A DNA stretch of 64,000 nucleotides from Macrococcus sp. DPC7161 (GTDB lineage Bacteria > Bacillota > Bacilli > Staphylococcales > Staphylococcaceae): NCBI RefSeq assembly GCF_004117835.1, contig NZ_SDSC01000004.1, forward strand, positions 124,001-188,000, written 5' to 3'. The first letter of the stretch is position 1, and each line of letters begins with the position of its first letter. Made by a program: the position numbers and the translations under genes. The notes under the pieces are model-generated. The model saw only the letters and a program-made list of their open reading frames with translations. It was not told where the DNA came from and ran no database searches. Of the stretch, positions 17,231-25,742 are shown in pieces.

Positions 17231-18298
17231 ATGAAACAACAACTAGAACAACTTCAAGTATATTCAGCAGGGATGTCTGAAGCAGCATTAAAGAAAAAAA
17301 CAGGATATACTGGATTTTTTACGAAGCTTGCCTCAAATGAAAACCCAATTGGACCTTCTAAAAAAGTAAAAGAAGCAATCGTTAATGCATTACATTCTGG
17401 CTTGAATTTAAGTGAATATCCAGATTCAGAGGCAACGCAATTAAAAGAAGCTTTAGCTAATTTTTATGGCATTCAAAGTGAACAATTATTTGTGGGTGCT
17501 GGCTTAGATGAAGTGATTATGATGATTTCAAGAGCTGTGTTAACACCTGGTGGTGAAATATTAACGAGTGAAGGAACGTTCGTTCAATACAATACACATG
17601 CAATCATTGAAGCAAATGAAATTGTAACTGTACCGATGCAACAAGGACGATTTGATTTAGATGCATTTCTTCCAAAAATTTCTGATAAGACAGGTATCAT
17701 ATGGATTTGTAATCCAAATAATCCTACAGGAACATATGTGGATGAAACGACTTTAGTAAATTTTCTAAAACAAGTACCTACACATATTCCTGTTGTATTA
17801 GATGAAGCGTACTTTGAGTTTGTTGATGCACCTGATTTTCCTAATACATTGCATTTACAAAAACAATTTAAAAATATCATCATCTTAAGAACGTTTTCGA
17901 AAGCTTATGGGTTGGCAAGTTTTAGAGTTGGATATGCGATTGCGTCAAAAGAAAATGTTGATGTATGGAATAAGGTGAAGTTACCCTTTAATGTAACTAC
18001 GTTAAGTTTAATCGCTGCTGAAATCGCCTTAGAAGATCAAGCCGCATTAAAAACTTATGTGAAAATGAACAATAAAGAACGTGAAAAGTACTTTAATAGT
18101 AAAGTCAGTGAACATTTTTTACCGAGTCAAACGAACTTTATCTTTGTAAAAACTGATGATCCAGAATCGCTAAATCAACTGTTACTTCAGCATGGCATTA
18201 TTGCACGACAAATGCCAATAGGTGTGCGTATTACAATTGGCAAACCTGAAGACAACGATATTGTTATTCGAGCATTGGAATCATTCTTTAAAGCTTAA
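17231..18298 (+). CDS. hisC: Histidinol-phosphate aminotransferase-like PLP enzyme
   Basis: 355 residues, fold-type I aminotransferase of the HisC family. The substrate/cofactor motifs ASNENPIGPSKK, NPNNPTGTYV and the PLP-lysine region RTFSKAYGLASFRVGY are present. HisC transaminates imidazole-acetol phosphate in histidine synthesis and can act on aromatic amino acids. No other his gene is nearby and it sits directly after the importer operon (14-nt gap, GAGGAGTG site), so here it may act on aromatic amino acids or on an imported compound. Confidence 0.85.
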   Translation: MKQQLEQLQVYSAGMSEAALKKKTGYTGFFTKLASNENPIGPSKKVKEAIVNALHSGLNLSEYPDSEATQLKEALANFYGIQSEQLFVGAGLDEVIMMISRAVLTPGGEILTSEGTFVQYNTHAIIEANEIVTVPMQQGRFDLDAFLPKISDKTGIIWICNPNNPTGTYVDETTLVNFLKQVPTHIPVVLDEAYFEFVDAPDFPNTLHLQKQFKNIIILRTFSKAYGLASFRVGYAIASKENVDVWNKVKLPFNVTTLSLIAAEIALEDQAALKTYVKMNNKEREKYFNSKVSEHFLPSQTNFIFVKTDDPESLNQLLLQHGIIARQMPIGVRITIGKPEDNDIVIRALESFFKA

Positions 18299-18366
18299 TT
18301 TATCCAATGTTTCATATTGTTACGTTATAATAGATATAAGAATGATAAACGATAGGAGTCAAAACA

Positions 18367-18900
18367 ATGAGAGAATCAATCGCAATTGATATGGATGAAG
18401 TTTTAGCGGATACACTGAAAAAAGTCATTTTTCAATTTAATGAAGCGACAGGTTTAAGTATTGCAGAACAAGATCTTTATGACAAGAAGTTAAGAACAGA
18501 GTATCCTGAGCATGTAGATGCTCTAAATAACTTGTTGTTAGATAAGTCATTTTTTAGAGATTTAGAAGTCTTTCCAGATGCGGTACGTGTGGTAGAAAGA
18601 TTAAACGAACACTACGATGTTTTTATTGCAACAGCTGCAATGGATGTACCGACTAGTTTTGATGCAAAGTATGCTTGGTTAAGAGAACATTTTCCATTTT
18701 TAGATCCACAACATTTTATTTTCTGTGGTTATAAAGGGATTGTTGCAACGGACTATTTAATCGACGATAATCCAAGACAACTGAAAGCATTTAAAGGTAC
18801 TGGTATTTTATACAATGCAATTCATAACCAAAGCGTTGAAGGATATACAAGAGTAAATAGTTGGAAAGATATTGAACAATATTTTTTAGCTGATAAATAA
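18367..18900 (+). CDS. 5'(3')-deoxyribonucleotidase (NT5C family)
   Basis: 177 residues, HAD superfamily. The nucleophile motif DMDEVLAD is at residues 8-15, a motif II Thr occurs in IATAAMD, and the motif IV acidic pair in YLIDDN. This matches the bacterial NT5C/YorS-like 5'(3')-deoxyribonucleotidases that dephosphorylate dNMPs. AGGAG precedes the ATG. It stands alone between hisC and the lipid kinase gene, with a terminator downstream. Confidence 0.82.
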   Translation: MRESIAIDMDEVLADTLKKVIFQFNEATGLSIAEQDLYDKKLRTEYPEHVDALNNLLLDKSFFRDLEVFPDAVRVVERLNEHYDVFIATAAMDVPTSFDAKYAWLREHFPFLDPQHFIFCGYKGIVATDYLIDDNPRQLKAFKGTGILYNAIHNQSVEGYTRVNSWKDIEQYFLADK

Positions 18901-18971
18901 TAGCCATTTAGAAATAATCTTTAAAATGTTTATTTCTTAAGAAATCGGTAATAGTTTAATAATAAATCGAA

Positions 18972-18999
18972 ATCATCCAAACCATTGGATGATTTTTTT
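18972..18999 (+). terminator. Terminator abutting the lipid kinase ribosome binding site
   Basis: A 9-bp perfect stem (18972-18980 with 18985-18993) with a 4-nt loop runs into a T tract that ends exactly where the GGAGGT of the next gene begins. It probably ends the nucleotidase transcript, but position suggests it could also attenuate the downstream gene. Confidence 0.8.
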
Positions 19000-19012
19000 G
19001 GAGGTCTTTTTG

Positions 19013-19912
19013 ATGAAGTTTAAACGTGGGATATTATTTTATCATGATAGCGCTGGGCAAGGTGATGTTAATGATATTATTGGAGAAGTCACAAAGAACT
19101 TATCAAGAATGGTAGATGAACTGTTAATATTTCGTAGTACTGAAAAGGGTAATATATATGATTATATTCAAGATAAATCAAACACGAATGATTTAGATAT
19201 TTTAATGATTCTTGGTGGTGATGGTACTGTCCATGAGTTAATCAATGGTGTGATCGATGCTTCGTTAGATATTCCAATAGCAATATTACCTGGAGGTACC
19301 TTTAATGATTTTACGAAAAACTTAAATTTAAATCCAAATCCTATTATGAGTTCAGAGCAGTTATTAACGGCAGAGCTAAATGAATATGATGTTATTCAAG
19401 TGAATGATCGATATGCACTTAACTTTGTTGGCTTTGGACTTATCGTTGAAAATGCTCAAAATATTGATCAAGAAGCTAAAAGTAGAATTGGGAAGTTCAG
19501 TTATTTATTCTCAACCATCAAGACCATTACAAATCCAACATTTTTTGATTATCAAATAACAACTAATCAAAATATTTACGAAGGTAAGTCATCTATGATT
19601 ATAGTAGCAAATGGAGAATTTGTAGGCGGCAATCGTATACCACTAACAGAACTTTCACCTCAAGATGGCAAACTGGATGTGTTTATATTTAAGGAAAGTG
19701 GTTTGAAATTGTTTGGCGAATTAATGAAAGAAAAGTCGGTAACCAATTGGAATGATATTAGTCGAAATATAGAACACATTTCAACGACTGAATTGAAGAT
19801 TGAGACGAGCAAGACGATGGATGTTGATTTAGATGGAGAAATTGATATTATAACACCATTAAATATAAAATTGATTCCAAAAAGATTAAACATACTAACC
19901 GCTCAAATATAA
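19013..19912 (+). CDS. Diacylglycerol/lipid kinase family protein (DagK-like)
   Basis: 299 residues of the DAGK_cat family (DgkB/YegS-like soluble lipid kinases). The nucleotide-binding motif ILGGDGTVHELINGV and the LPGGTFNDF motif are intact, followed by the C-terminal beta-sandwich with the D-G-K/E segment DVDLDGE. It would phosphorylate diacylglycerol or a related lipid with ATP. I use the ATG at 19013 (7 nt after GGAGGT); an upstream in-frame TTG at 18989 lies in the terminator. In this envelope-rich region it may help recycle the diacylglycerol released by LtaS, but a bona fide DgkB normally lies elsewhere in staphylococci. Confidence 0.8.
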   Translation: MKFKRGILFYHDSAGQGDVNDIIGEVTKNLSRMVDELLIFRSTEKGNIYDYIQDKSNTNDLDILMILGGDGTVHELINGVIDASLDIPIAILPGGTFNDFTKNLNLNPNPIMSSEQLLTAELNEYDVIQVNDRYALNFVGFGLIVENAQNIDQEAKSRIGKFSYLFSTIKTITNPTFFDYQITTNQNIYEGKSSMIIVANGEFVGGNRIPLTELSPQDGKLDVFIFKESGLKLFGELMKEKSVTNWNDISRNIEHISTTELKIETSKTMDVDLDGEIDIITPLNIKLIPKRLNILTAQI

Positions 19913-19916
19913 TAAA

Positions 19917-19954
19917 AACCGTAAGTTACGATTTACTAATCCTAACTTACGGTT
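19917..19954. terminator. Bidirectional terminator between the lipid kinase and a peptide transporter gene
   Basis: A 12-bp perfect stem (19917-19928 with 19943-19954) with a 14-nt loop, flanked by T-rich sequence on both strands, between convergent genes. Confidence 0.82.
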
Positions 19955-19995
19955 TATTTTTATTTAGTATTAAAAAATTAACTTATAATAAATGC

Positions 19996-21495
19996 TTAGT
20001 GAATACCATGCATTTTTTTAGATACCCATTTATTAGATAATAATAATATTAAGAATAAGGCCATTGCAATGCCACCAAGTAATAAGAAGTAGTTGAAGTA
20101 GCCCATTGGTTCAACTAATTTTACTAACTGTGCATTTAATGCTTGTGCAGTTGCATTTGATAAGAACCATAAACTTAACATTTGTGAGTTGAATGCTTCA
20201 GGTGCTAATTTAACACTTGTAGCAGAACCAGTTGGAGATAAACATAATTCACCAACGACACAAATTAAGAATGAAGCAACTAACCACATTGGATTAATTA
20301 ACTTTTCACCAGACGCCATAGGCACTAACATGATTAAGAAACTTAAACCTGCAAGAAATACCCCAATTGTAAATTTAATCGGTGTTGAAGGATTGCGTTT
20401 ACCAAGTTTAGTCCATAACGCTGAAATAAATGGTGCTAATAATACGATAAAGAATGGGTTAATTGATTGGAACCAAGCTGCTGGAATTTTGAAATCGATG
20501 CCCATAGATTTACTTAAATCTAACTGTGTACGTGTATCCGCAAATACAGCTAATACGTTAGCCCCTTGTTCTTGGATGCTCCAGAAAAGTACTGATGCTA
20601 AGAATAAAGGAATATATGCAATTAATCGAGATTTTTCGATTTCATTAACATCTTTACTGCGATACATCGTTGTCCAATAAATGATTGGTAAGAATACACC
20701 TAAGAATGTAACGACCATAGAGAACGTTTTGAATGTTAAAATGCCTGCTAAAATTAATCCAACGATTAATACGATTAATACACCACCAACAATCGCAAAC
20801 ATTTTACCATAACGTTTCTTTTCTTCATCATTTAATGGGTTAGTTGGTTCTAAACCAACTAATGCTAATGATTTACGGTTAAAAATAATATAAACGATTA
20901 ATGCTAGTGCCATACCAATGGCTGCTGCTAAGAAACCAATATGATAGTTGTATTTCTCTTGTAACGCACCAACAACTAATGGTGATACGAATGCACCCAT
21001 GTTAACTGACATGTAGAAAATAACAAATCCAGCATCCATACGATCATCGTTCTTGTGGTAAAGACCACCTAATACGTTTGAAATGTTTGGTTTCATTAAA
21101 CCTGAGCCTACAATGATTAAGAACATAGAAGCTAAAAATGCAGGAATACCAAATGGTAAGCTCATTGCGATATGACCAAACATGATTAAAGTTGCACCTG
21201 TCAATAAGGCTTTACGTGAACCTAAAATACGGTCTGCTAACCAACCACCGAGAATACCAGTCATAAAAATCAATGCACCGTACATTGAACCGATACTCAT
21301 TGCAGTCGTTTGGTCCATACCAAGACCGCCTTTAGCCAATGTTGCATACATATAGTATACTAAAATGGCACGCATACCATAGTAACTAAAACGTTCCCAG
21401 AACTCTACAAAGAATAAAATTCCTAATCCTTTAGGATGTCCAAAGAACCCGGTTTGAGGCACACTTTCAACTTGCTGTTCGCGTGTGTACTTCAT
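19996..21495 (-). CDS. dtpT: POT/PTR family di-/tripeptide:proton symporter, copy 1
   Basis: 499 residues, about 14 membrane segments. The POT signature EFWERFSYYGMRAILVYY (ExxERFxYYG) is at residues about 27-45 and the family GSGLMKPNISN motif near residue 130. Imports di- and tripeptides with protons. The start is the ATG at 21495 after AAAGGTGA; the longer open frame to 21564 lacks a site. A second homologous gene lies immediately upstream on the same strand, separated by its own terminator, so the two are likely expressed separately. Confidence 0.92.
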   Translation of the reverse strand: MKYTREQQVESVPQTGFFGHPKGLGILFFVEFWERFSYYGMRAILVYYMYATLAKGGLGMDQTTAMSIGSMYGALIFMTGILGGWLADRILGSRKALLTGATLIMFGHIAMSLPFGIPAFLASMFLIIVGSGLMKPNISNVLGGLYHKNDDRMDAGFVIFYMSVNMGAFVSPLVVGALQEKYNYHIGFLAAAIGMALALIVYIIFNRKSLALVGLEPTNPLNDEEKKRYGKMFAIVGGVLIVLIVGLILAGILTFKTFSMVVTFLGVFLPIIYWTTMYRSKDVNEIEKSRLIAYIPLFLASVLFWSIQEQGANVLAVFADTRTQLDLSKSMGIDFKIPAAWFQSINPFFIVLLAPFISALWTKLGKRNPSTPIKFTIGVFLAGLSFLIMLVPMASGEKLINPMWLVASFLICVVGELCLSPTGSATSVKLAPEAFNSQMLSLWFLSNATAQALNAQLVKLVEPMGYFNYFLLLGGIAMALFLILLLSNKWVSKKMHGIH

Positions 21496-21610
21496 AAATA
21501 TCACCTTTTTCTGTTTTTTAAATTTTTTGACAACTTTTAGATTGCTCAAGTCATATTTTATCATTTAATATTTTTTATACAATATATTCATGAATATACA
21601 GAATATTAAA

Positions 21611-21651
21611 AAAACATCGACATTATCAAATTATGATAATGTCGATGTTTT
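21611..21651 (-). terminator. Terminator between the two peptide transporter genes
   Basis: A 17-bp stem (21611-21627 with 21635-21651) with a 7-nt loop, including flanking A/T pairs, gives a strong hairpin with T tracts on both strands. It ends the transcript of copy 2 on the minus strand. Confidence 0.88.
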
Positions 21652-21705
21652 TTTGTAAATGCGTTTATTGAAAAATTATACATGCATGAATAAATGTGCA
21701 GTTTA

Positions 21706-23214
21706 TTAGTGGATACCACGCATGAATTTCTTCATAAATGGACTAACGAGTAATAAAATAACACCTAATCCTAACGTTACTAAACCAATATTGTTGAAAT
21801 ATTGATATTTTTCAACTGAATCATAGTAATCTACTAATTTAGCATTCACAATTTGTGCAACGGTATTTGCTAAGAACCAAATACTCATCATTTGTGATGT
21901 AAATGCTTGTGGTGCTAGTTTTGTCGTTGTTGATAATCCTACAGGTGAAATACATAATTCAGCCATTGTTACTAATAGGTAACTTAATACTAACCAAATT
22001 GGATTCATTAAGTGCCCACCGTGTGTTAATGGATATACCATTACTAAATAACTGAATGCTGCTAAAAATAATGCAATACTAAACTTAACAACTGTTGGTG
22101 GATTAAAACGACCTAATTTTACCCACATCCATGCAAATAATGGTGCTAAAGTCACGATAAATAATGGATTTAACGATTGGAACCAAGCAGCTGGAATTTT
22201 AAAGTCAATTGCACCATTCGTTAATGTGTGTAAATTTAATTGTGTGTTTTTATCAGCGAACGTCGCTAATACTGTAGAACCTTGTTCTTGAATACTCCAA
22301 AATGCAACGGCAGCAAAGAACAATGGAATGTATGCAATAACGCGTGCCTTTTCATCAGATGTTGCTTTTTTTGATAATAACATTGTAATGAAATAGAAAA
22401 ACGGTAAGATAATACCTACAATTGATACTAAGTTCATGAAACTTTTTAATGATAAAGTGCCCATTGCAGCAGTTGCAATAAAGTAAATTGCGACAACAGC
22501 AATGATAATACCAACAGTAGTCATTGTTTTTTTCTTTTCTTCAGGCGTAACTGGGTTAGGAATATCTAGTCCAGATAAACCAAGAGTTGGTTTTGCTCTT
22601 AAGATATAAACCACTAATCCAAAGAACATACCAATAGCTGCAACCATAAATCCTGCATGGAAACCAACGTTTTCTTGTAACCAACCAACGAATAGTGGTG
22701 AGATGAATGCGCCTAAGTTTATACTCATTACGAATAATGTGAATGCAGAGTCTACTTTAGGATCATTTTTATGATAAAGTTCACCAACGTTTGTTGAAAT
22801 GTTAGGTTTAAGTAAACCTGTACCTAATATAATGAATAAAAGGGCAGCTAATAATAATGTAAAGTTATTTGGTAATGATAATAGAATGTGACCAATCATA
22901 ATTAGAACTGCACCAAAAAGTATCGACTTTCGTGTGCCGATGAAGCGGTCAGCTAACCAACCACCAATAACACCGCTCATATAAATTAAAGCACCGTAAA
23001 TTGATACAATTTGCATCGCAAGTGCATCAGGAAGTCCGAAACCTCCATCTTTAACTGAATAGTATAAGTAGTAAACTAAAATTGCTTTCATTCCATAATA
23101 ACTGAATCGTTCCCAAAACTCAGTTACCATAAGCGTAAACAGACCTTTTGGATGACCAAAGAAACCAGTACGTGGCATACTGTTTACGACTTCTTCACGA
23201 GTATGTGATGCCAT
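21706..23214 (-). CDS. POT/PTR family di-/tripeptide:proton symporter, copy 2
   Basis: 502 residues. It shares the N-terminal RTGFFGHPKGL segment, the EFWERFSYYGMKAILVYY signature and GTGLLKPNIS motif with copy 1, but the two diverge over most of the rest, so this is an old duplication, not a recent one. The ATG at 23214 follows GGAGGT; the in-frame extension to 23301 is unsupported. It may differ from copy 1 in substrate range. The substrate is inferred from the family only. Confidence 0.9.
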   Translation of the reverse strand: MASHTREEVVNSMPRTGFFGHPKGLFTLMVTEFWERFSYYGMKAILVYYLYYSVKDGGFGLPDALAMQIVSIYGALIYMSGVIGGWLADRFIGTRKSILFGAVLIMIGHILLSLPNNFTLLLAALLFIILGTGLLKPNISTNVGELYHKNDPKVDSAFTLFVMSINLGAFISPLFVGWLQENVGFHAGFMVAAIGMFFGLVVYILRAKPTLGLSGLDIPNPVTPEEKKKTMTTVGIIIAVVAIYFIATAAMGTLSLKSFMNLVSIVGIILPFFYFITMLLSKKATSDEKARVIAYIPLFFAAVAFWSIQEQGSTVLATFADKNTQLNLHTLTNGAIDFKIPAAWFQSLNPLFIVTLAPLFAWMWVKLGRFNPPTVVKFSIALFLAAFSYLVMVYPLTHGGHLMNPIWLVLSYLLVTMAELCISPVGLSTTTKLAPQAFTSQMMSIWFLANTVAQIVNAKLVDYYDSVEKYQYFNNIGLVTLGLGVILLLVSPFMKKFMRGIH

Positions 23215-23352
23215 AAATAAAAACCTCCATATATAATGTGCAATATTTAAAAATTTTAAATGCAATATTGATATCATACATGACTTCTTATTTTTTGACA
23301 ATTCAATTTTTTACAAAAGATATGTTTATAGAATAAAATGCATAAAAATAAA

Positions 23353-23379
23353 GCATAAGATAGTAACAATATCTTATGC
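23353..23379 (-). terminator. Terminator of queF
   Basis: A 10-bp perfect stem (23353-23362 with 23370-23379) and a 7-nt loop are followed on the minus strand by T-rich sequence, 17 nt past the queF stop codon. Confidence 0.7.
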
Positions 23380-23395
23380 CTTATTAACGCATTAA

Positions 23396-23893
23396 TTATC
23401 TGTTATTAATGTTTTCTGGATATAAATCGTGGTTCATTAAACGGTATTGCGCCATTTCTTCATATTTCGTTCCTGGTCGACCGTAGTTTGTATATGGATC
23501 GATTGAAATGCCACCACGTGGTGTGAATTTGCCCCATACTTCAATATAATGTGGATCCATTAATTCAATTAAGTCATTCATAATGATATTCATACAATCT
23601 TCATGGAAATCTCCGTGGTTTCTGAAGCTGAACAAATATAGTTTTAGTGATTTAGATTCAACCATTTTAATATTTGGAATGTATGAAATATAAATTGCAG
23701 CGAAATCAGGTTGTCCTGTGATTGGGCATAAGCTTGTAAATTCAGGGCAATTAAATTTTACAAAGTAATCGCGGCCTTGGTGTTTATTATCGAATGATTC
23801 TAAGATTGATGGATCGTATTCGTATAAATATTTGTTGTTTTGATTACCAAGTAATGTGATGTCTTGTAACTCGTCTTTTTGTCTTCCAGCCAT
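23396..23893 (-). CDS. queF: NADPH-dependent 7-cyano-7-deazaguanine reductase QueF
   Basis: 165 residues, the short single-domain (YkvM-type) QueF that reduces preQ0 to preQ1. The catalytic Cys is in [14 protein letters not shown], and the QueF motif [20 protein letters not shown] follows. It completes the preQ1 pathway whose earlier enzymes are encoded in the riboswitch operon 20 kb away. AGGAGGC precedes the ATG. A sigma-A-like promoter (23972-24000) lies upstream. I see no preQ1 aptamer in its 70-nt leader. Confidence 0.95.
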   Translation of the reverse strand: MAGRQKDELQDITLLGNQNNKYLYEYDPSILESFDNKHQGRDYFVKFNCPEFTSLCPITGQPDFAAIYISYIPNIKMVESKSLKLYLFSFRNHGDFHEDCMNIIMNDLIELMDPHYIEVWGKFTPRGGISIDPYTNYGRPGTKYEEMAQYRLMNHDLYPENINNR

Positions 23894-23971
23894 AATAGCC
23901 TCCTAAAATTTTTTATTGATTGCTTTTCTTTTTTCTTTCTCATTTAGAGCTTCTCAATGCTTTTTTATTTT

Positions 23972-24000
23972 ATTTTACAAGATGATGTATACAAAGCCAA
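23972..24000 (-). promoter_or_regulatory. Candidate promoter of queF
   Basis: Minus strand TTGGCT (23995-24000), 17-nt spacer, TAAAAT (23972-23977), about 80 nt before the queF start. Good spacing, two mismatches in the -35 element. Confidence 0.45.
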
Positions 24001-24068
24001 TTGTTATTCATTCACCAATCGTATATAGAGACTGAATAAGGATATATTAGTTAAATAGTGAAAGGCAT

Positions 24069-24944
24069 TTAATGATTTTCTTTAGTTTGTTGTATACTTG
24101 CTTGTTTCACCTTCATAAACATATAATAACTTGCAAAGAAAATGATAAAGTAACCGATGAAGCTAAATACATCTGGTACTTGTTTAAAGATAACGAAACT
24201 GATGATTGCACTGAATAATACTGTAGAATAAGTAAAAATTGAAATGTCTTTTGCAGGTGCATAATGATAAGCAATTGTAATACCGAATTGTCCGATGGTT
24301 GCAAATACACCTGATAATAATAGTAGTATAGTTTGTTTCATTGTCATGGGTTGATAATTTAAGAGTACCATTGGTAATAATACGATTGTTGAAAAGAAGC
24401 TAAAATAAAATACAGTTGTATAAAATTTTTCTCGTGGTCCGAGTATACGTAACATTGTATAAGCAAGGCCAGCAAATATTGCTCCCAAAACACCAACTAA
24501 TGCCACCATCATATCACTACTGAAACTAGGTTTAATGATAAATAATGCTCCGATAAATCCAACAATAATTGCATACATTTGATACTTCTTAATCTTTTCA
24601 CTTAAAAAGAAACTACAAAATAAAATCGTAAAGAACGGGCTTAATTTGTTTAACATATCGGAATCACTTAAAACCATTTTATCTATAGTATAATAATTGA
24701 GTAAAACACCAAAGAGTCCAAATGTGCTACGTAGAATAAGCACTTTTTGGTTTTCTAATCTTCCAAATAATCTATCTTTCGTTTTTATTACAATAATTAA
24801 TGGAATGATCATGCCCACAATATTTCTAAATAGAGATTTTTGTATCACAGGAATATCTCCTGACAATTTTACAAAAGTGCCCATTAAACTGAATCCGAGA
24901 GAAGCGATTAATAAAGCGATAATACCTTTTAATTTGGGGTTCAT
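24069..24944 (-). CDS. EamA/DMT family transporter
   Basis: 291 residues with ten predicted membrane segments arranged as two EamA repeats (about residues 5-135 and 145-285), typical of drug/metabolite exporters. The ATG at 24944 follows GAGGAGA; the longer open frame to 24980 is not supported. Substrate unknown. Divergent from the nrd operon, with about 390 nt between the starts. Confidence 0.8.
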   Translation of the reverse strand: MNPKLKGIIALLIASLGFSLMGTFVKLSGDIPVIQKSLFRNIVGMIIPLIIVIKTKDRLFGRLENQKVLILRSTFGLFGVLLNYYTIDKMVLSDSDMLNKLSPFFTILFCSFFLSEKIKKYQMYAIIVGFIGALFIIKPSFSSDMMVALVGVLGAIFAGLAYTMLRILGPREKFYTTVFYFSFFSTIVLLPMVLLNYQPMTMKQTILLLLSGVFATIGQFGITIAYHYAPAKDISIFTYSTVLFSAIISFVIFKQVPDVFSFIGYFIIFFASYYMFMKVKQASIQQTKENH

Positions 24945-25128
24945 AAAAATCTCCTCACTAAACATCAAAATGTGTTGCAAAAGTCATTCTAACATAAAAC
25001 GACGTGAATAATTGTTCAAAAAAAATAAATCAAAGTTTCAATATCCAATTAGTTCACGCATATCAAGGTGTTAAAAAAGCAGTTGAAAAGTCAAGGGGAA
25101 AAAGGGGTAATTTTTCGATTCATTTTTA

Positions 25129-25156
25129 TTGAAAAGTGTCACTCTCATGCTATAAT
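25129..25156 (+). promoter_or_regulatory. Promoter of nrdIEF
   Basis: TTGAAA (25129-25134), 16-nt spacer, perfect TATAAT (25151-25156). Transcription would begin near 25163, just upstream of the palindrome that holds the NrdR box, leaving a leader of about 175 nt before nrdI. Confidence 0.75.
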
Positions 25157-25166
25157 TATTCGTATA

Positions 25167-25230
25167 TGTTGTGGTAATGTTCTAACACAAACACTATATA
25201 TAGTGTTTGTGTTAGAAGACTGCCACAACA
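25167..25230 (+). promoter_or_regulatory. Long palindrome with NrdR box upstream of nrdI
   Basis: Positions 25180-25217 form a 38-nt perfect palindrome. After a 5x5 unpaired step, 25167-25174 (TGTTGTGG) pairs with 25223-25230 (CCACAACA). The centre, 25191-25206, reads ACACTATATATAGTGT, which matches the NrdR-box pattern (ACAC-AT-rich-GTGT). It overlaps the expected transcription start, so it can be a repressor operator and, once transcribed, a long hairpin. The rest of the 393-nt gap between 24945 and 25337 shows only this and the promoter. Confidence 0.8.
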
Positions 25231-25337
25231 AAAGATTACAATCTTTCCTTTATGAATGGATTGTATTGGATTATTTTTTAGGCATTATTACAGCAAGATA
25301 TTCATCAAGAATACGGACTAACATTGGAGGCGTTCGT

Positions 25338-25742
25338 ATGAAAGTGATTTTTTATTCTCTTACAGGAAATGTAAGACGGTTTATAAAGAAATCTAATTAT
25401 TCAAATGCACAAGATTTATATGAAGTGCAAAATAAAATCATTGATTCACCATTTATCATCATGACAAGTACCATTGGTTTTGGTCAAGTGCCAGATGATG
25501 TGATGCATTTTTTAGAATTAAATCATGCAAATTTGCGCGGTGTGATCGCCAGTGGCAATAGAAACTGGGGGCAAAATTTCGCGAAATCAGGTGATATCAT
25601 TGCAAGTCAGTTTCATGTGCCATTACTGATGAAATATGAATTACATGGTAATGCAGATGACGTAACAAAATTTTTATCAATCATGGAAAAGGTGGCAATA
25701 CAAAATGAAAACTTTGACAGAGAAAAAGTACAATCATATTGA
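25338..25742 (+). CDS. nrdI: Flavodoxin-like protein NrdI
   Basis: 134 residues of the NrdI family, which supplies oxidant to assemble the dimanganese-tyrosyl cofactor of class Ib ribonucleotide reductase NrdF. It starts MKVIFYSLTGNVRRF with the FMN phosphate-binding S-L-T-G-N loop; the second flavin loop is around ASGNRNWG. The frame is open to 25068 but GGAGGC 8 nt before 25338 fixes the start. It overlaps nrdE by 38 nt, so the two are translationally linked. Confidence 0.94.
   Translation: MKVIFYSLTGNVRRFIKKSNYSNAQDLYEVQNKIIDSPFIIMTSTIGFGQVPDDVMHFLELNHANLRGVIASGNRNWGQNFAKSGDIIASQFHVPLLMKYELHGNADDVTKFLSIMEKVAIQNENFDREKVQSY

Noticed and set aside
20189-20680. 163-codon plus-strand ORF opposite the peptide transporter gene
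   Set aside because: Antisense shadow of a conserved membrane protein gene; no initiation signal.
25068-25337. N-terminal extension of nrdI
   Set aside because: It would translate through the promoter and palindrome; GGAGGC before 25338 and family length set the start there.
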